A stretch of 64,000 bases of DNA from Nocardioides soli (GCF_014191495.1 NZ_JACHWR010000002.1:868001-932000), one strand, 5' to 3'. Positions 19,997 to 28,870 are shown, counted from the first letter of the stretch. The notes: generated by a model from the letters alone, not told the origin. Program-made: numbers and translations.

Positions 19997-21289
19997 ATGA
20001 ACAAGTCAGACATCCAGGCTCAGGCGATCGCCCGAGCGCAGCAGTTCGTGCCCCGGGGCGTCTCGTCGGGACACCGGGTCGGCTGGACCCAGGTCTTCGA
20101 CCGCACCGCCGGCTCCTACGTGTGGGACATGGAGGGCAACCGCTACATCGACTACCTCAACGCGTGGGGCCCGATCGTCCTCGGCCACTGCGACGAGCGG
20201 GTCAGCGAGGCGGTGTCGCGGGCGATCCGGACCTGCGACGTCACCGGGGTCGGTCCCCAGCTCTACGAGGCCGACGTCGCGGAGATCGTGTGCGGCGCGA
20301 TGCCCAGCGCCGACAAGGTCGCGTTCTGCAGCTCCGGGACCGACGCCACCATGCACGCGGCGCACATCGCCCGGGCGGCGACCGGCCGTCGCAAGCTGCT
20401 GAAGTTCCACGGCAGCTACCACGGCTGGAACGACCAGCTCGCCGTCGGCAGCTCCCGCGTCGACTTCTCGCCCGACGCTCCGCTCAACACCCCGAACGGC
20501 GCCGGGCTGCACCCCGGCTCGGTCGCCGACGTCGTGGTCGTCGAGTGGAACGACCACGCCGGGCTGAAGGCGGCGTTCGCCGAGTTCGGCCCCGAGCTGG
20601 CCGCCGCCTTCTCCGAGCCCTACGTGCACAGCTACGGCTGCGTGCCGGCCGAGCCCGGCTTCCTCGAGCTGCTGCGCGACCTGTGCACGGCCGAGGGCAC
20701 GATCCTCGTCTTCGACGAGGTCAAGACCGGGTTCCGCGCCGCGCTGGGCGGCTACCAGAGCGTCATCGGCGTCACGCCCGACCTCACGGCGTTCGGCAAG
20801 GCCATCGCCAACGGGTTCTCCGTCGCCGGCATCGCGGGCATCGAGTCGCTGATGGGGCACCTGGGCGCCTACGACGGGAAGAAGGCGACCCTCGACGGCA
20901 CCTACAACGCCTCGCCCTACGGGATGGCGGCCTCCCTGGCCACCCTGCGGGTGCTCGGCGACGACGAGACGATCCCGCACCTGTACGCGATGGGCGAGCG
21001 GCTCCGGGCCGGGCTGCGCGAGGCCATCGCCGCCGCCGGGGTGCCCGCCTGCGTGGCCGGCCTCGGCTCCGAGTACGTCGTGTACTTCCGCGAGCAGCTC
21101 CCGAAGAACTTCAAGGAGGCCATGGACGTCGACGGCGACCTGTTCGCGCGCTACCACGCCGGACTGCTGAGCCGCGGGGTCCTCGAGCCCAGCTTCCCGA
21201 CCGGTGACCGCCGGATGAACGCGGCCGTCACCGCCGAGGACATCGACTACACCATCGAGGCTGCGACCGCGAGCCTCGCCGAGCTCTGA
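19997..21289 (+). CDS. Class III aminotransferase (glutamate-1-semialdehyde aminomutase-like)
   Basis: 430-residue PLP-dependent enzyme. Seen: the DMEGNRYIDYLNAWGPIVLGH N-terminal region, the CSSGTDATMHA phosphate-binding segment, HGSYHGWND, the DEVKTGFR aspartate that pairs with the PLP ring, and the PLP lysine Lys268 in FGKAIANGFS. Like HemL it lacks the long C-terminal domain, but the operon setting argues against heme synthesis. It more probably transaminates the aldehyde or keto product formed by the GMC or SDR enzyme, or removes nitrogen from the imported compound. AAGGGAACGAGG precedes the ATG. Confidence 0.87.
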   Translation: MNKSDIQAQAIARAQQFVPRGVSSGHRVGWTQVFDRTAGSYVWDMEGNRYIDYLNAWGPIVLGHCDERVSEAVSRAIRTCDVTGVGPQLYEADVAEIVCGAMPSADKVAFCSSGTDATMHAAHIARAATGRRKLLKFHGSYHGWNDQLAVGSSRVDFSPDAPLNTPNGAGLHPGSVADVVVVEWNDHAGLKAAFAEFGPELAAAFSEPYVHSYGCVPAEPGFLELLRDLCTAEGTILVFDEVKTGFRAALGGYQSVIGVTPDLTAFGKAIANGFSVAGIAGIESLMGHLGAYDGKKATLDGTYNASPYGMAASLATLRVLGDDETIPHLYAMGERLRAGLREAIAAAGVPACVAGLGSEYVVYFREQLPKNFKEAMDVDGDLFARYHAGLLSRGVLEPSFPTGDRRMNAAVTAEDIDYTIEAATASLAEL

Positions 21290-21315
21290 GTTACCGGACA
21301 AGTAAGGAGAACACG

Positions 21316-22155
21316 ATGGGTCGCATGGACAACAAGGTCGCCTTCGTCACGGGCGTCGCCCGGGGCCAGGGGCGGTCGCACTGCCTGACGCTCGCTCGTG
21401 AGGGCGCCAAGATCATCGGCATCGACCTCTGTCACTCGCTCGACAAGGTCGCCTACCCGCTCGGCACCGAGGAGGATCTCGCCGAGACCGACCGGCTCAT
21501 CAAGGAGATCGGCGGCGAGGCGGTGCTGCTGCAGGCCGACACCCGCAACCGGTCCCAACTGCAGGCCGCCGTCCAGGCCGGGCTCGAGCGGTTCGGCCAG
21601 ATCGACGCCGTGGTCGCCAGCGCGGGCGTCTGGACCTGGGGCGAGGCGCGCGACCTGCCCGAGGACGAGTGGCAGTTCGCTCTCGACATGAACCTCACCG
21701 GCGCCTTCAACACCGCGCAGGCGGCGCTCCCGTCGATGATCGACCGCGGCCAGGGCGGCTCGATCATGTTCACCTCCTCCCAGCTCGCGCTGCGTGGCTG
21801 CCCCCAGGCCGTCGCCTACTCGGCGGCGAAGGGTGGACTCGTCGGCATGATGCGGGCGCTGGCCTCGGAGCTCGCGCCGCACCAGATCCGGGTGAACACG
21901 ATCCACCCGAGCACCGTGGCCACCGACATGGTCCTGAACCAGCCGACCTACGACCTCTTCGCCCCGCACAAGAACGGCGAGGCGACCGTCGATGACCTGC
22001 ACGAGTCCATGCGCGCGTTCCACATGCTGCCGATTCCGCTGATCGAGTCGCAGGACATCAGCAACGCCGTGCTCTACCTCGCCTCGGACGAGTCCCGAGC
22101 GCTGACCAGCGTGGTGCTGCCGGTGGACGCCGGCTCCACCCAGAAGCTGGGCTGA
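21316..22155 (+). CDS. Mycofactocin-type SDR oxidoreductase
   Basis: 279-residue short-chain dehydrogenase. NAD motif VTGVARGQGRSH, catalytic Tyr168 and Lys172 in YSAAK, and the late motif ISNAVLYLASDESRALTSVVLPVDAG. The start MGRMDNKVAFVTGVARGQGRSH, the longer loop after the second strand (LAETDRLIKEIGGEAVL) and the IHPSTVATDMVLNQP region match the SDR subfamily thought to hold its nicotinamide cofactor tightly and to pass electrons to the peptide-derived carrier mycofactocin. AAGGAGAA precedes the ATG. Last gene of the operon. No mycofactocin biosynthesis genes lie in the window. Confidence 0.85.
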   Translation: MGRMDNKVAFVTGVARGQGRSHCLTLAREGAKIIGIDLCHSLDKVAYPLGTEEDLAETDRLIKEIGGEAVLLQADTRNRSQLQAAVQAGLERFGQIDAVVASAGVWTWGEARDLPEDEWQFALDMNLTGAFNTAQAALPSMIDRGQGGSIMFTSSQLALRGCPQAVAYSAAKGGLVGMMRALASELAPHQIRVNTIHPSTVATDMVLNQPTYDLFAPHKNGEATVDDLHESMRAFHMLPIPLIESQDISNAVLYLASDESRALTSVVLPVDAGSTQKLG

Positions 22156-22163
22156 CCCGGCAC

Positions 22164-22194
22164 GCCCGTCCCCGCGGATGACCCGGGGGCGGGC
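22164..22194. terminator. Bidirectional terminator
   Basis: Ten-base stem GCCCGTCCCC / GGGGGCGGGC (one G-U pair) with an 11-base loop, between the convergent SDR and korB genes; it can serve both strands. Confidence 0.65.
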
Positions 22195-22200
22195 GGAGGG

Positions 22201-23274
22201 TCAGGAGTCCACCGTCCACACGTCGCCGCCGCCGTCGACGACGGCCTGCAGGCCGGGCGCGCTCCCGCGGGCGACCCGGACCTGCTCGCGGGCCTGGTCG
22301 TCGTAGGTGGGGCGTTCGACCTGGCGGAAGATCCCGATGGGGGATTGGTTGAGGTAGCCGGCGTCGGTGAGTCGCGAGATCGCGAACGCGGTGGTGGGGT
22401 CGGGGTTGTGCGCGTCGTGGACGAGGATCGCATCGTCACCGACGTCTGCGACCGCGACGATCTTCACCCCGCCGGTCTCGCTGTCGCGGACCAGCCCCTT
22501 CGCGCCGTTGCCGAAGACGATCGGCTCGCCGTGGACGAGCGGGATGATCGCGTCGGCCTTGGTGTCGTTGTCCTTGATCGCGTCGAAGGCGCCGTCGTTG
22601 AAGATGGGGCAGTTCTGGTAGATCTCCACCAGCGACGTGCCACGATGCGCGGCGGCCGCGGACAGCACGGTGGTGAGGTGCTTGCGGTCGGAGTCGATGG
22701 TGCGGGCGACGAAGGTGGCTTCGGCGCCCAGCGCGAGCGAGACCGGGTTGAACGGGTGGTCGAGGGAGCCCATGGGGGTGGACTTGGTGATCTTGCCGGT
22801 CTCGGACGTGGGGGAGTACTGGCCCTTGGTCAGGCCGTAGATGCGGTTGTTGAACAGCAGGATGGTCATGTTGACGTTGCGGCGCAGGGCGTGGATGAGG
22901 TGGTTGCCGCCGATGGAGAGGGCGTCGCCGTCGCCGGTGACGACCCAGACGGAGAGATCCTCGCGGGCGGTCGCGATGCCCGTGGCGATCGACGGCGCAC
23001 GGCCGTGGATGGAGTGCATGCCGTAGGTGTCGAGGTAGTAGGGGAACCGGCTGGAGCAGCCGATGCCGGAGACGAAGACGATGTTCTCGCGGCGTAGGCC
23101 GAGGTCGGGCAGGAATCCTTGGACGGCCTTGAGGACGGCGTAGTCGCCGCAGCCGGGGCACCAGCGGACCTCCTGGTCGGAGGTGAAGTCCTTGCCGGTC
23201 TGGGGCTGGTCGGTGGTGGGGACCAGCTCGACACCCGAACGGAGTCCGGGGAACGGAAGCCCGGTGGTGCTCAC
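22201..23274 (-). CDS. korB: 2-oxoacid:ferredoxin oxidoreductase, beta subunit
   Basis: 357-residue thiamine-diphosphate subunit of a KorAB-type enzyme, which converts 2-oxoglutarate (or another 2-oxoacid) and CoA to the acyl-CoA, CO2 and reduced ferredoxin. Seen: the CPGCGDY cysteines and SGIGCSSRFPYY for the iron-sulfur cluster, the thiamine motif GDGDALSIGGNHLIHALRRN with LLFNNRIYGLTKGQ, and the later NCPIF cysteine. The GTG at 23274 overlaps the korA stop by four bases, giving the usual coupled korA-korB pair. No delta ferredoxin subunit is adjacent, as in other actinobacteria. Confidence 0.93.
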   Translation of the reverse strand: MSTTGLPFPGLRSGVELVPTTDQPQTGKDFTSDQEVRWCPGCGDYAVLKAVQGFLPDLGLRRENIVFVSGIGCSSRFPYYLDTYGMHSIHGRAPSIATGIATAREDLSVWVVTGDGDALSIGGNHLIHALRRNVNMTILLFNNRIYGLTKGQYSPTSETGKITKSTPMGSLDHPFNPVSLALGAEATFVARTIDSDRKHLTTVLSAAAAHRGTSLVEIYQNCPIFNDGAFDAIKDNDTKADAIIPLVHGEPIVFGNGAKGLVRDSETGGVKIVAVADVGDDAILVHDAHNPDPTTAFAISRLTDAGYLNQSPIGIFRQVERPTYDDQAREQVRVARGSAPGLQAVVDGGGDVWTVDS

Positions 23275-25238
23275 TTGCCTGCCTCCTGGAGATCGAGTCG
23301 GCGCACGTGCGCGAGGGTGGTGGAGCGGTGCGGCCGCTCGCCCAGATCGGCCAGCGCGTCGAGGATCAGCCGCTCCATCTCCTCGGCGCCGAACGGCATG
23401 CCACGCACGCTGGTGAGCGGCTGGGCGTCGACGAGGTACTTCGCCCGCAGCAGCAGGCTCAGCTGGCCGAGGTTCATCTCCGGCACGAGCACCTTGTCGT
23501 AGCGGCGCAGGACCTCCCCGAGGTTCGTGGGGAACGGGTTGAGGTGGCGCAGGTGCACCTGTGCGACGTCGTGGCCCAGGTCGCGGACCCGGCGGACGCC
23601 GGCGCCGATCGGGCCGTACGTCGAGCCCCAGCCGACCATCAGCAGGCGGGCGCGGCCGGAGGGGTCGTCCACCTCGACGCCCGCAACCGACTCGGCCACC
23701 GCGTCGACCTTGGCCTGACGCAACCGCACCATCCGGTCGTGGTTGGCCGGGTCGTAGGAGATGTCGCCGGTGCCGTTCTCCGCGTGGCCGGCCTTCTCGA
23801 TGCCGCCGATGCGGTGCTCCAGTCCCGCGACACCGGGCGGCGCCCACGGCCGGGCCAGGGTCGACTCGTCGCGCAGGTAGGGCCAGAACACGTCGCTGAG
23901 GGAGCCGTCCTTCTCGACCACCCGGCGGTTCGGCCCGGTCGCGAACGCGGGCTCGATCCTCGGCAGCGCGGCGATCTCCGGGATCCGCCAGGGCTCGGAG
24001 CCGTTGGCGAGGTAGCCGTCGCTGAGCAGCATGACGGGGGTGCGGTAGGTGATCGCGATCCGGGCTGCCTCCAGGGCGGCGTCGAAGCAGTCGCCCGGTG
24101 ACCGCGGTGCCACGATCGGCAGCGGTGCCTCGCCGTTGCGCCCGTACATCGCCTGGAGCAGGTCGGCCTGCTCGGTCTTGGTCGGCAGCCCGGTCGAGGG
24201 GCCGCCGCGCTGCACGTCGACCACCACCAGCGGCAGCTCGAGCATCACCGCCAGGCCGATCGCCTCGGACTTCAGGGCGATCCCGGGCCCCGAGGTGATG
24301 GTCACCCCCAGCACGCCCGCGTACGCCGCGCCGAGCGCCGCCCCGATGCCGGCGATCTCGTCCTCGGCCTGGAACGTCGTGACGCCGAGTCCCTTGTGCC
24401 TGGACAGCTCGTGCAGGACGTCGGAGGCCGGCGTGATCGGGTACGCCCCCAGGAACACCGGCAGCCCGCTCCGGTCCCCGGCCGCGAGGATCCCGTAGGA
24501 CAGCGCCGTGTTGCCGGTGACGTTGCGGTAGCGGCCCGGCGCGGCCGCGGCGGGTTCGACCTCGTAGCGGACGGCGAACGCCTCGGTGGTCTCGCCGAAG
24601 TTCCACCCGGCCCTGAGCGCCGCGATGTTGGCGTCGCGCACGCTGGGCCTGCCGGCGAACTTGCTGGCGAGGTGGCTCAGCGTGCCCTCGACGGGCCGGC
24701 CGTACATCCACGACAGGAGGCCGAGCGCCAGCATGTTCTTCGAGCGCGCCGCGTCCTTGCGGGACAGCCCGAACTCGCTGGTGGCCGCCACCGCGATCCC
24801 GGTCAGGTCGATGGCGTGCACGGTGAAGTCGTCGAGCGAGCCGTCGTCGAGCGGGTTCGCGTCGTAGCCGGCCTTGGCGAGGTTGCGCGCCGTGAAGTCG
24901 TGGGTGTCCACGATGATCGTCGCGCCGGGCCGCAGGTCGGCGACGTTGGCGCGCAGCGCGGCCGGGTTCATCGCCACCAGCACGTGCGGATGGTCGCCCG
25001 GGGTGAGGATGTCCCGGCTGGCGAAGTGGAGCTGGAAGGACGAGACGCCGGGGATCGTGCCGGCCGGCGCCCGGATCTCCGCCGGGAAGCTCGGGAGCGT
25101 CGACAGGTCGTTGCCGAAGACCGCGGTCTCCTGGGTGAACCGGTCGCCCGTGAGCTGCATGCCGTCGCCGGAGTCGCCGGCGAACCGGATGACGACACGC
25201 TCCAACTGCTCGACGGGCTTGGGGGTCTCGACAGTCAT
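23271..25238 (-). CDS. korA: 2-oxoacid:ferredoxin oxidoreductase, fused gamma-alpha subunit
   Basis: 655-residue protein with an N-terminal gamma domain (about residues 10-200; IRFAGDSGDGMQLTGDRF, FPAEIRAPAG) joined to the alpha pyrimidine-binding domain (about 240-600; FLGAYPITPASDVLHEL, TSGPGIALKSEAIGLAV, DVQRGGPSTGLPTKTEQ). This fused form is usual for actinobacterial KorA. The ATG at 25238 gives the normal start; the frame continues open upstream only as a shadow. It diverges from the aldehyde dehydrogenase operon, and both promoters share a 171-base region with two TGATAA-type motifs, so the enzyme may be induced with the catabolic island. Confidence 0.93.
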   Translation of the reverse strand: MTVETPKPVEQLERVVIRFAGDSGDGMQLTGDRFTQETAVFGNDLSTLPSFPAEIRAPAGTIPGVSSFQLHFASRDILTPGDHPHVLVAMNPAALRANVADLRPGATIIVDTHDFTARNLAKAGYDANPLDDGSLDDFTVHAIDLTGIAVAATSEFGLSRKDAARSKNMLALGLLSWMYGRPVEGTLSHLASKFAGRPSVRDANIAALRAGWNFGETTEAFAVRYEVEPAAAAPGRYRNVTGNTALSYGILAAGDRSGLPVFLGAYPITPASDVLHELSRHKGLGVTTFQAEDEIAGIGAALGAAYAGVLGVTITSGPGIALKSEAIGLAVMLELPLVVVDVQRGGPSTGLPTKTEQADLLQAMYGRNGEAPLPIVAPRSPGDCFDAALEAARIAITYRTPVMLLSDGYLANGSEPWRIPEIAALPRIEPAFATGPNRRVVEKDGSLSDVFWPYLRDESTLARPWAPPGVAGLEHRIGGIEKAGHAENGTGDISYDPANHDRMVRLRQAKVDAVAESVAGVEVDDPSGRARLLMVGWGSTYGPIGAGVRRVRDLGHDVAQVHLRHLNPFPTNLGEVLRRYDKVLVPEMNLGQLSLLLRAKYLVDAQPLTSVRGMPFGAEEMERLILDALADLGERPHRSTTLAHVRRLDLQEAGK

Positions 25239-25291
25239 GGGCACTCCGATTCGTCCCGGTCCGGGATGGCGCCAGACCCAACGCCTAATAG

Positions 25292-25360
25292 TGATAATCA
25301 ATCCTACGGAAAAGCCGATGCCGGTCAAGCTGTCGATGCTCTTCTCATTCATGACTATCA
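25292..25360. promoter_or_regulatory. Two TGATAA-type motifs between divergent korA and aldehyde dehydrogenase
   Basis: TGATAATCA at 25292-25300 and TGACTATCA at 25352-25360 are near-palindromic AT-rich nonamers in an otherwise GC-rich intergenic region. They could be operators or parts of the two divergent promoters. The same word family is found at six or more other promoters up to 59.9 kb. Confidence 0.45.
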
Positions 25361-25409
25361 TTGCTATGTTCAAGGCGGAACCAGACGCACTACCCCGAGG
25401 AGGACTTCG

Positions 25410-26906
25410 ATGGCAGTCGAGAAGCGGTCGGCCAGCACCTACGTCGACGGCGCATGGACCGACGGCGCGTCCGGCACGTCGTACACGTCCGTGAACCCGG
25501 CGACCGGGCAGCCCCTCGGTGAGACCGTCACGAGCTCGGTGGCCCAGGTGGACGAGGCGATCGCGGCGGCCCGGAAGGCGTTCCGGTCCGGCGAGTGGCC
25601 CTCCTGGACGCCCCGCAACCGCGCCGCCGCGATCCACCGGTTCGCCGACATCCTCGAGCGCGAGAAGGAGTCGCTCTCGCGACTCATCGCCTCGGAGGTC
25701 GGCACCCCGGTGGCGGCCTGCCGCAGCATGCAGGTCGGCGGCCCGATCGAGGTGCTGCGGTGGTACGCCGAGATGGCGGTCCGCGGCCCGCGGGGCGGCT
25801 ACGAGCAGGCCCTGCCCCACTACAACACGCCGGTCCCCTCCGGCAGCCTCCTGCACTACGAGCCGGTCGGCGTCATCGCCGCCCTGCCGGCCTACAACTA
25901 CCCGCTCAACCTCCTGGTGTGGAAGCTCGGCGGCGCCCTGGCCAGCGGCTGCACCACGGTCGTCCTGCCCTCGCCGCAGGGCATGTGGAGCACGCTGCGG
26001 ATCTTCGAGCTGCTGGACGAGGTCGGCCTGCCCGCGGGCGTGGTCAACCTGGTGACGGGCGGGCCCGAGATCGGCATCCACCTCACCGGCCACCCGGACG
26101 TCGACATGGTGTCGTTCACCGGGTCGGACGCCGTGGGCGCCCAGGTGATGTCGCAGGGGGCGCTCGGCTCCGTGAGCAAGGCGGTCCTCGAGCTCGGCGG
26201 CAAGAGCCCGAACATCGTCCTCCCCGACGCCGACCTGCCCGCCACCGTCGCGGCCTCGATCCTGCGGTTCGCCCGCAACGCCGGCCAGGGGTGCGCGGCG
26301 TGGAGCCGGGTGCTGGTCCCCGAGGACCGGGTCGACGAGTTCTGCCGGTTGGCCGACGAGTTCATCGCGACCGTCAAGGTCGGGGACCCGCTCGAGGAGG
26401 ACAGCGTCGTCGGCCCGGTGATCTCGGAGGCCCACCGCACCCGGGTCGAGGGCTGGGTCCAGGAGCTCCTCGACGCCGGCGCCAGCTGGGGTGCCGGAGG
26501 CGGTCGTCCCGAGGGTCTCGACCAGGGGCACTACCTGCGTCCCGGCCTGCTGCGCGACGTGGATCCGGACCACCCGCTGGCCGACACCGAGTTCTTCGCC
26601 CCGATCGGCATGATCTTCGGCTATCGCGACGTCGAGCACGCGATCGAGCTGGCCAACAACACGCGCTACGGCCTCGCCGGCAACGTCTTCGGCCCGCTCG
26701 ACCAGGCGATCGAGGTCGCCAAGCGGGTCCGGGCCGGCACGGTGACCGTCAACGGCGGCTCGGGCATGCGACCCGACGCGCCGTGGGGCGGCCCCGGCCG
26801 CAGCGGTGTGGGCCGCGAGCTCGGCGAGGACGGGTACGCCGAGTTCTTCGAGGTCAAGCACATCCAGTACGCGCTGGCGGGCATCACCCGCCCCCCGGGC
26901 ACCTGA
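25410..26906 (+). CDS. NAD(P)-dependent aldehyde dehydrogenase
   Basis: 498-residue enzyme of the general ALDH superfamily. Catalytic Glu261 in LELGGKSPNIVLPDAD and the nucleophile Cys295 in NAGQGCAAWSRV are visible, as are NPATGQPLGE at the N-terminus and the C-terminal motif PWGGPGRSGVGRELG. It oxidises an aldehyde to a carboxylic acid; betaine-aldehyde- or vanillin-dehydrogenase-like enzymes share these motifs, so the substrate is open. The ATG at 25410 has CGAGGAGGA nine bases upstream. First gene of a three-gene unit with an SDR and a luciferase-like monooxygenase, which together could take an alcohol to an acid. Confidence 0.9.
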   Translation: MAVEKRSASTYVDGAWTDGASGTSYTSVNPATGQPLGETVTSSVAQVDEAIAAARKAFRSGEWPSWTPRNRAAAIHRFADILEREKESLSRLIASEVGTPVAACRSMQVGGPIEVLRWYAEMAVRGPRGGYEQALPHYNTPVPSGSLLHYEPVGVIAALPAYNYPLNLLVWKLGGALASGCTTVVLPSPQGMWSTLRIFELLDEVGLPAGVVNLVTGGPEIGIHLTGHPDVDMVSFTGSDAVGAQVMSQGALGSVSKAVLELGGKSPNIVLPDADLPATVAASILRFARNAGQGCAAWSRVLVPEDRVDEFCRLADEFIATVKVGDPLEEDSVVGPVISEAHRTRVEGWVQELLDAGASWGAGGGRPEGLDQGHYLRPGLLRDVDPDHPLADTEFFAPIGMIFGYRDVEHAIELANNTRYGLAGNVFGPLDQAIEVAKRVRAGTVTVNGGSGMRPDAPWGGPGRSGVGRELGEDGYAEFFEVKHIQYALAGITRPPGT

Positions 26907-26956
26907 GCGTGCCCCGACCCACCAGGACCGAGCAGGACTGAGAGGAATCCACGCAC

Positions 26957-27718
26957 ATGCTGTTGAAGGACAAGGTCGCGCTCGTCACCGCGGGCGCCTC
27001 GGGGATGGGCCGCTCCGGAGCCGAGCTGTTCGCCGAGCACGGCGCCCACGTCTACGTCGTCGACGTGAACGAGGCGGCCGCCACGGAGGTGGCCGGGGGC
27101 ATCGCCGAGAAGGGTGGCTCGGCGAGCGCCGCCGGGGTCGACGTCCGTGACCTCGACGCGCTCAAGCGGCTCGCCGACCAGGTCGTCGCGGACCACGGGA
27201 AGCTCGACGTGCTCTACAACAACGTCGGCATCCCGGGTGCCGCCGGCCTCGACATGACCGTGGAGGAGTGGGACACCGGGCTGGAGATCAACGCCCGGTC
27301 CAGCTTCTTCCTCTCGGGCTACCTCACCGACGCGCTCAAGGCGGCCGACCGCGCCTCGGTGATCTTCACCAGCTCGACCTCGGGCCTGGTGGGGTCGCCG
27401 TTCAGCCCGATGTACTCCTTCACCAAGGGCGGCATCATCGCCCTGGTCCGCTCGATGGCGCTCGCCCTGGCCCCCGACGGCATCCGGGTGAACGCCATCG
27501 CGCCGGGATCGGTCGAGACCCCGGGCCTGCCGGCGTTCTTCCGGGCCAGCCCGGAGGAGACCGAGAAGCGGAAGGCGGCGTTCTTCGCCCAGATCCCGCT
27601 GGGCCGGGCCGCGCAGCCCGAGGAGATCGCGCAGGTCGCACTGTTCCTGGCCAGTGACATGTCCAGCTTCGTCACCGGCGTGACGATCCCCGTGGACGGC
27701 GGTCTGACGGCCAAGTGA
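26957..27718 (+). CDS. SDR family oxidoreductase
   Basis: 253-residue classical short-chain dehydrogenase/reductase. The cofactor loop TAGASGMGRS begins near residue 11, an acidic residue after strand two (VVDVNE) points to NAD, the NNVGIPG strand follows, and the catalytic Ser-Tyr-Lys set is in SSTSG and YSFTK (Tyr153, Lys157). The end VTGVTIPVDGGLTAK is standard. The usual NNAG is NNVG here. GAGAGGAA precedes the ATG, 50 bases after the aldehyde dehydrogenase. Probably oxidises a hydroxyl group of the pathway intermediate handled by its neighbours. Confidence 0.9.
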   Translation: MLLKDKVALVTAGASGMGRSGAELFAEHGAHVYVVDVNEAAATEVAGGIAEKGGSASAAGVDVRDLDALKRLADQVVADHGKLDVLYNNVGIPGAAGLDMTVEEWDTGLEINARSSFFLSGYLTDALKAADRASVIFTSSTSGLVGSPFSPMYSFTKGGIIALVRSMALALAPDGIRVNAIAPGSVETPGLPAFFRASPEETEKRKAAFFAQIPLGRAAQPEEIAQVALFLASDMSSFVTGVTIPVDGGLTAK

Positions 27719-27772
27719 CCCCGTCGGTGCGCGCCGCCGCCGGCGGCGCGCACCGCGCAGAGGAGGCAAGTC

Positions 27773-28819
27773 ATGGAATTCGGCATCCTGATGGGCGACC
27801 AGCCGGTCTCGACCCCGCCGGAGGAGCACCTCGACCTGATGCTGCGCAAGGTGGAGGCCGCCCAGCGCGCCGGCTTCACCTACCTCACCATCGGTCAGCA
27901 CTACCTGTACGACGGCTTCCGCTGGTTCCAGCCGATCCCGCTGCTGGCGCGGCTCGCCGCCGAGCTCGACGACCACGTGCGGATCGGCACCACGGTCCTG
28001 GTCGGGCCGGTGCACCATCCCGTGTCCCTGGCCGAGGACCTGGCCACGCTCGACGTGATCACCCGCGGCAAGCTGGTGGTCGGGATCGGCACCGGCTACC
28101 TGGCGCACGAGTATGACGTCTTCGGCAAGCCGTTCAAGCAGCGCTACTCGCTCCTCGAAGAGCTCATCGAGGTGATGACCAAGTGCTGGACCGAGGACCG
28201 GGTCACCCACCACGGCAGGTTCTTCGACATCGACGACCGGCCGACACACCTGCACCCGATCCAGAAGCCCCGGCCGCCGATCTGGCTCGGCGCGATGAAG
28301 GAGACCGGCGTGCGACGGGCCGCGCGCCACGGCGACGTCTGGACGATCACGCCGCAGCAGACCATCGAGCAGGTCGAGGGCCTGATCGGCACCTACATCG
28401 ACGAGCGCGCCCGGTGCGGCCTGCCGCTCACCAAGTTCCCGCTGCGCCGCGAGCTGCAGGTGGCCGCGTCGTACGACGACGCGCTGCGCGACTTCGCGGA
28501 GGTCGCGCGGGTCAAGTACGTCTCCTACGCCGGCCAGGGCATGCAGCTGCTGGACCAGGAGCGGGTCGAGAACGAGTTCCTCGAGAACGTGAAGGACCAC
28601 GTCCTGCTCGGGACCGGTGACCAGGTGTGCGACCAGATCCGCGACATCGCGGCCCGGCTCCCGATCGGCCCGCTGCTGATCCGGCCGCACTGGCCCGGCA
28701 TGGACGCCGAGCAGACCGCCGCCTACCTCGAGCGGGTGGGTCGCGAGGTCGTCGCGCCCCTCCGGGACCTGGAGAGCATCGGCTTCGAGGAGTTCCAGCC
28801 GCCGGTGCTCGCCGGCTGA
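27773..28819 (+). CDS. LLM class flavin-dependent oxidoreductase
   Basis: 348-residue bacterial-luciferase-like monooxygenase. Seen: the EFGILMGDQ start, the GQHYLYDGFRWFQPIPLLARLA segment, IGTTVLVGPVHHPVSLAEDLATLD, GIGTGYLAHEYDVFG and the WLGAMKETGVRRAARHGDVW strand typical of the family. It could use FMNH2 from a separate reductase or F420; this cannot be settled by eye. AGAGGAGG precedes the ATG. Third gene of the operon with an aldehyde dehydrogenase and an SDR, so a Baeyer-Villiger or hydroxylation step on a ketone or alcohol substrate is possible (inference). Confidence 0.87.
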   Translation: MEFGILMGDQPVSTPPEEHLDLMLRKVEAAQRAGFTYLTIGQHYLYDGFRWFQPIPLLARLAAELDDHVRIGTTVLVGPVHHPVSLAEDLATLDVITRGKLVVGIGTGYLAHEYDVFGKPFKQRYSLLEELIEVMTKCWTEDRVTHHGRFFDIDDRPTHLHPIQKPRPPIWLGAMKETGVRRAARHGDVWTITPQQTIEQVEGLIGTYIDERARCGLPLTKFPLRRELQVAASYDDALRDFAEVARVKYVSYAGQGMQLLDQERVENEFLENVKDHVLLGTGDQVCDQIRDIAARLPIGPLLIRPHWPGMDAEQTAAYLERVGREVVAPLRDLESIGFEEFQPPVLAG

Positions 28820-28831
28820 GCCGTCCCGGCG

Positions 28832-28870
28832 CTTAAACGGATTGACGCAGTCCGCTTAAGACGCTAGCGT
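28832..28870 (+). promoter_or_regulatory. Promoter with overlapping inverted-repeat operator
   Basis: Arms CTTAAACGGA (28832-28841) and TCCGCTTAAG (28851-28860) are inverted with one mismatch and a nine-base spacer. Inside lies TTGACG (28842-28847); 17 bases further is TAGCGT (28865-28870), giving a good -35/-10 pair whose -35 sits between the operator arms. A repressor bound here would block the promoter. The TetR gene at the end of the operon is the obvious candidate. Confidence 0.75.

Noticed and set aside
19997..21289. Aminotransferase as HemL of heme synthesis
   Set aside because: It is embedded in an importer operon with catabolic oxidoreductases and no hem genes; a catabolic role is more likely.
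25239..26861. Upstream extension of korA over the aldehyde dehydrogenase gene
   Set aside because: The frame stays open by chance, but KorA homology begins at the ATG at 25238 and the region encodes the dehydrogenase on the other strand.
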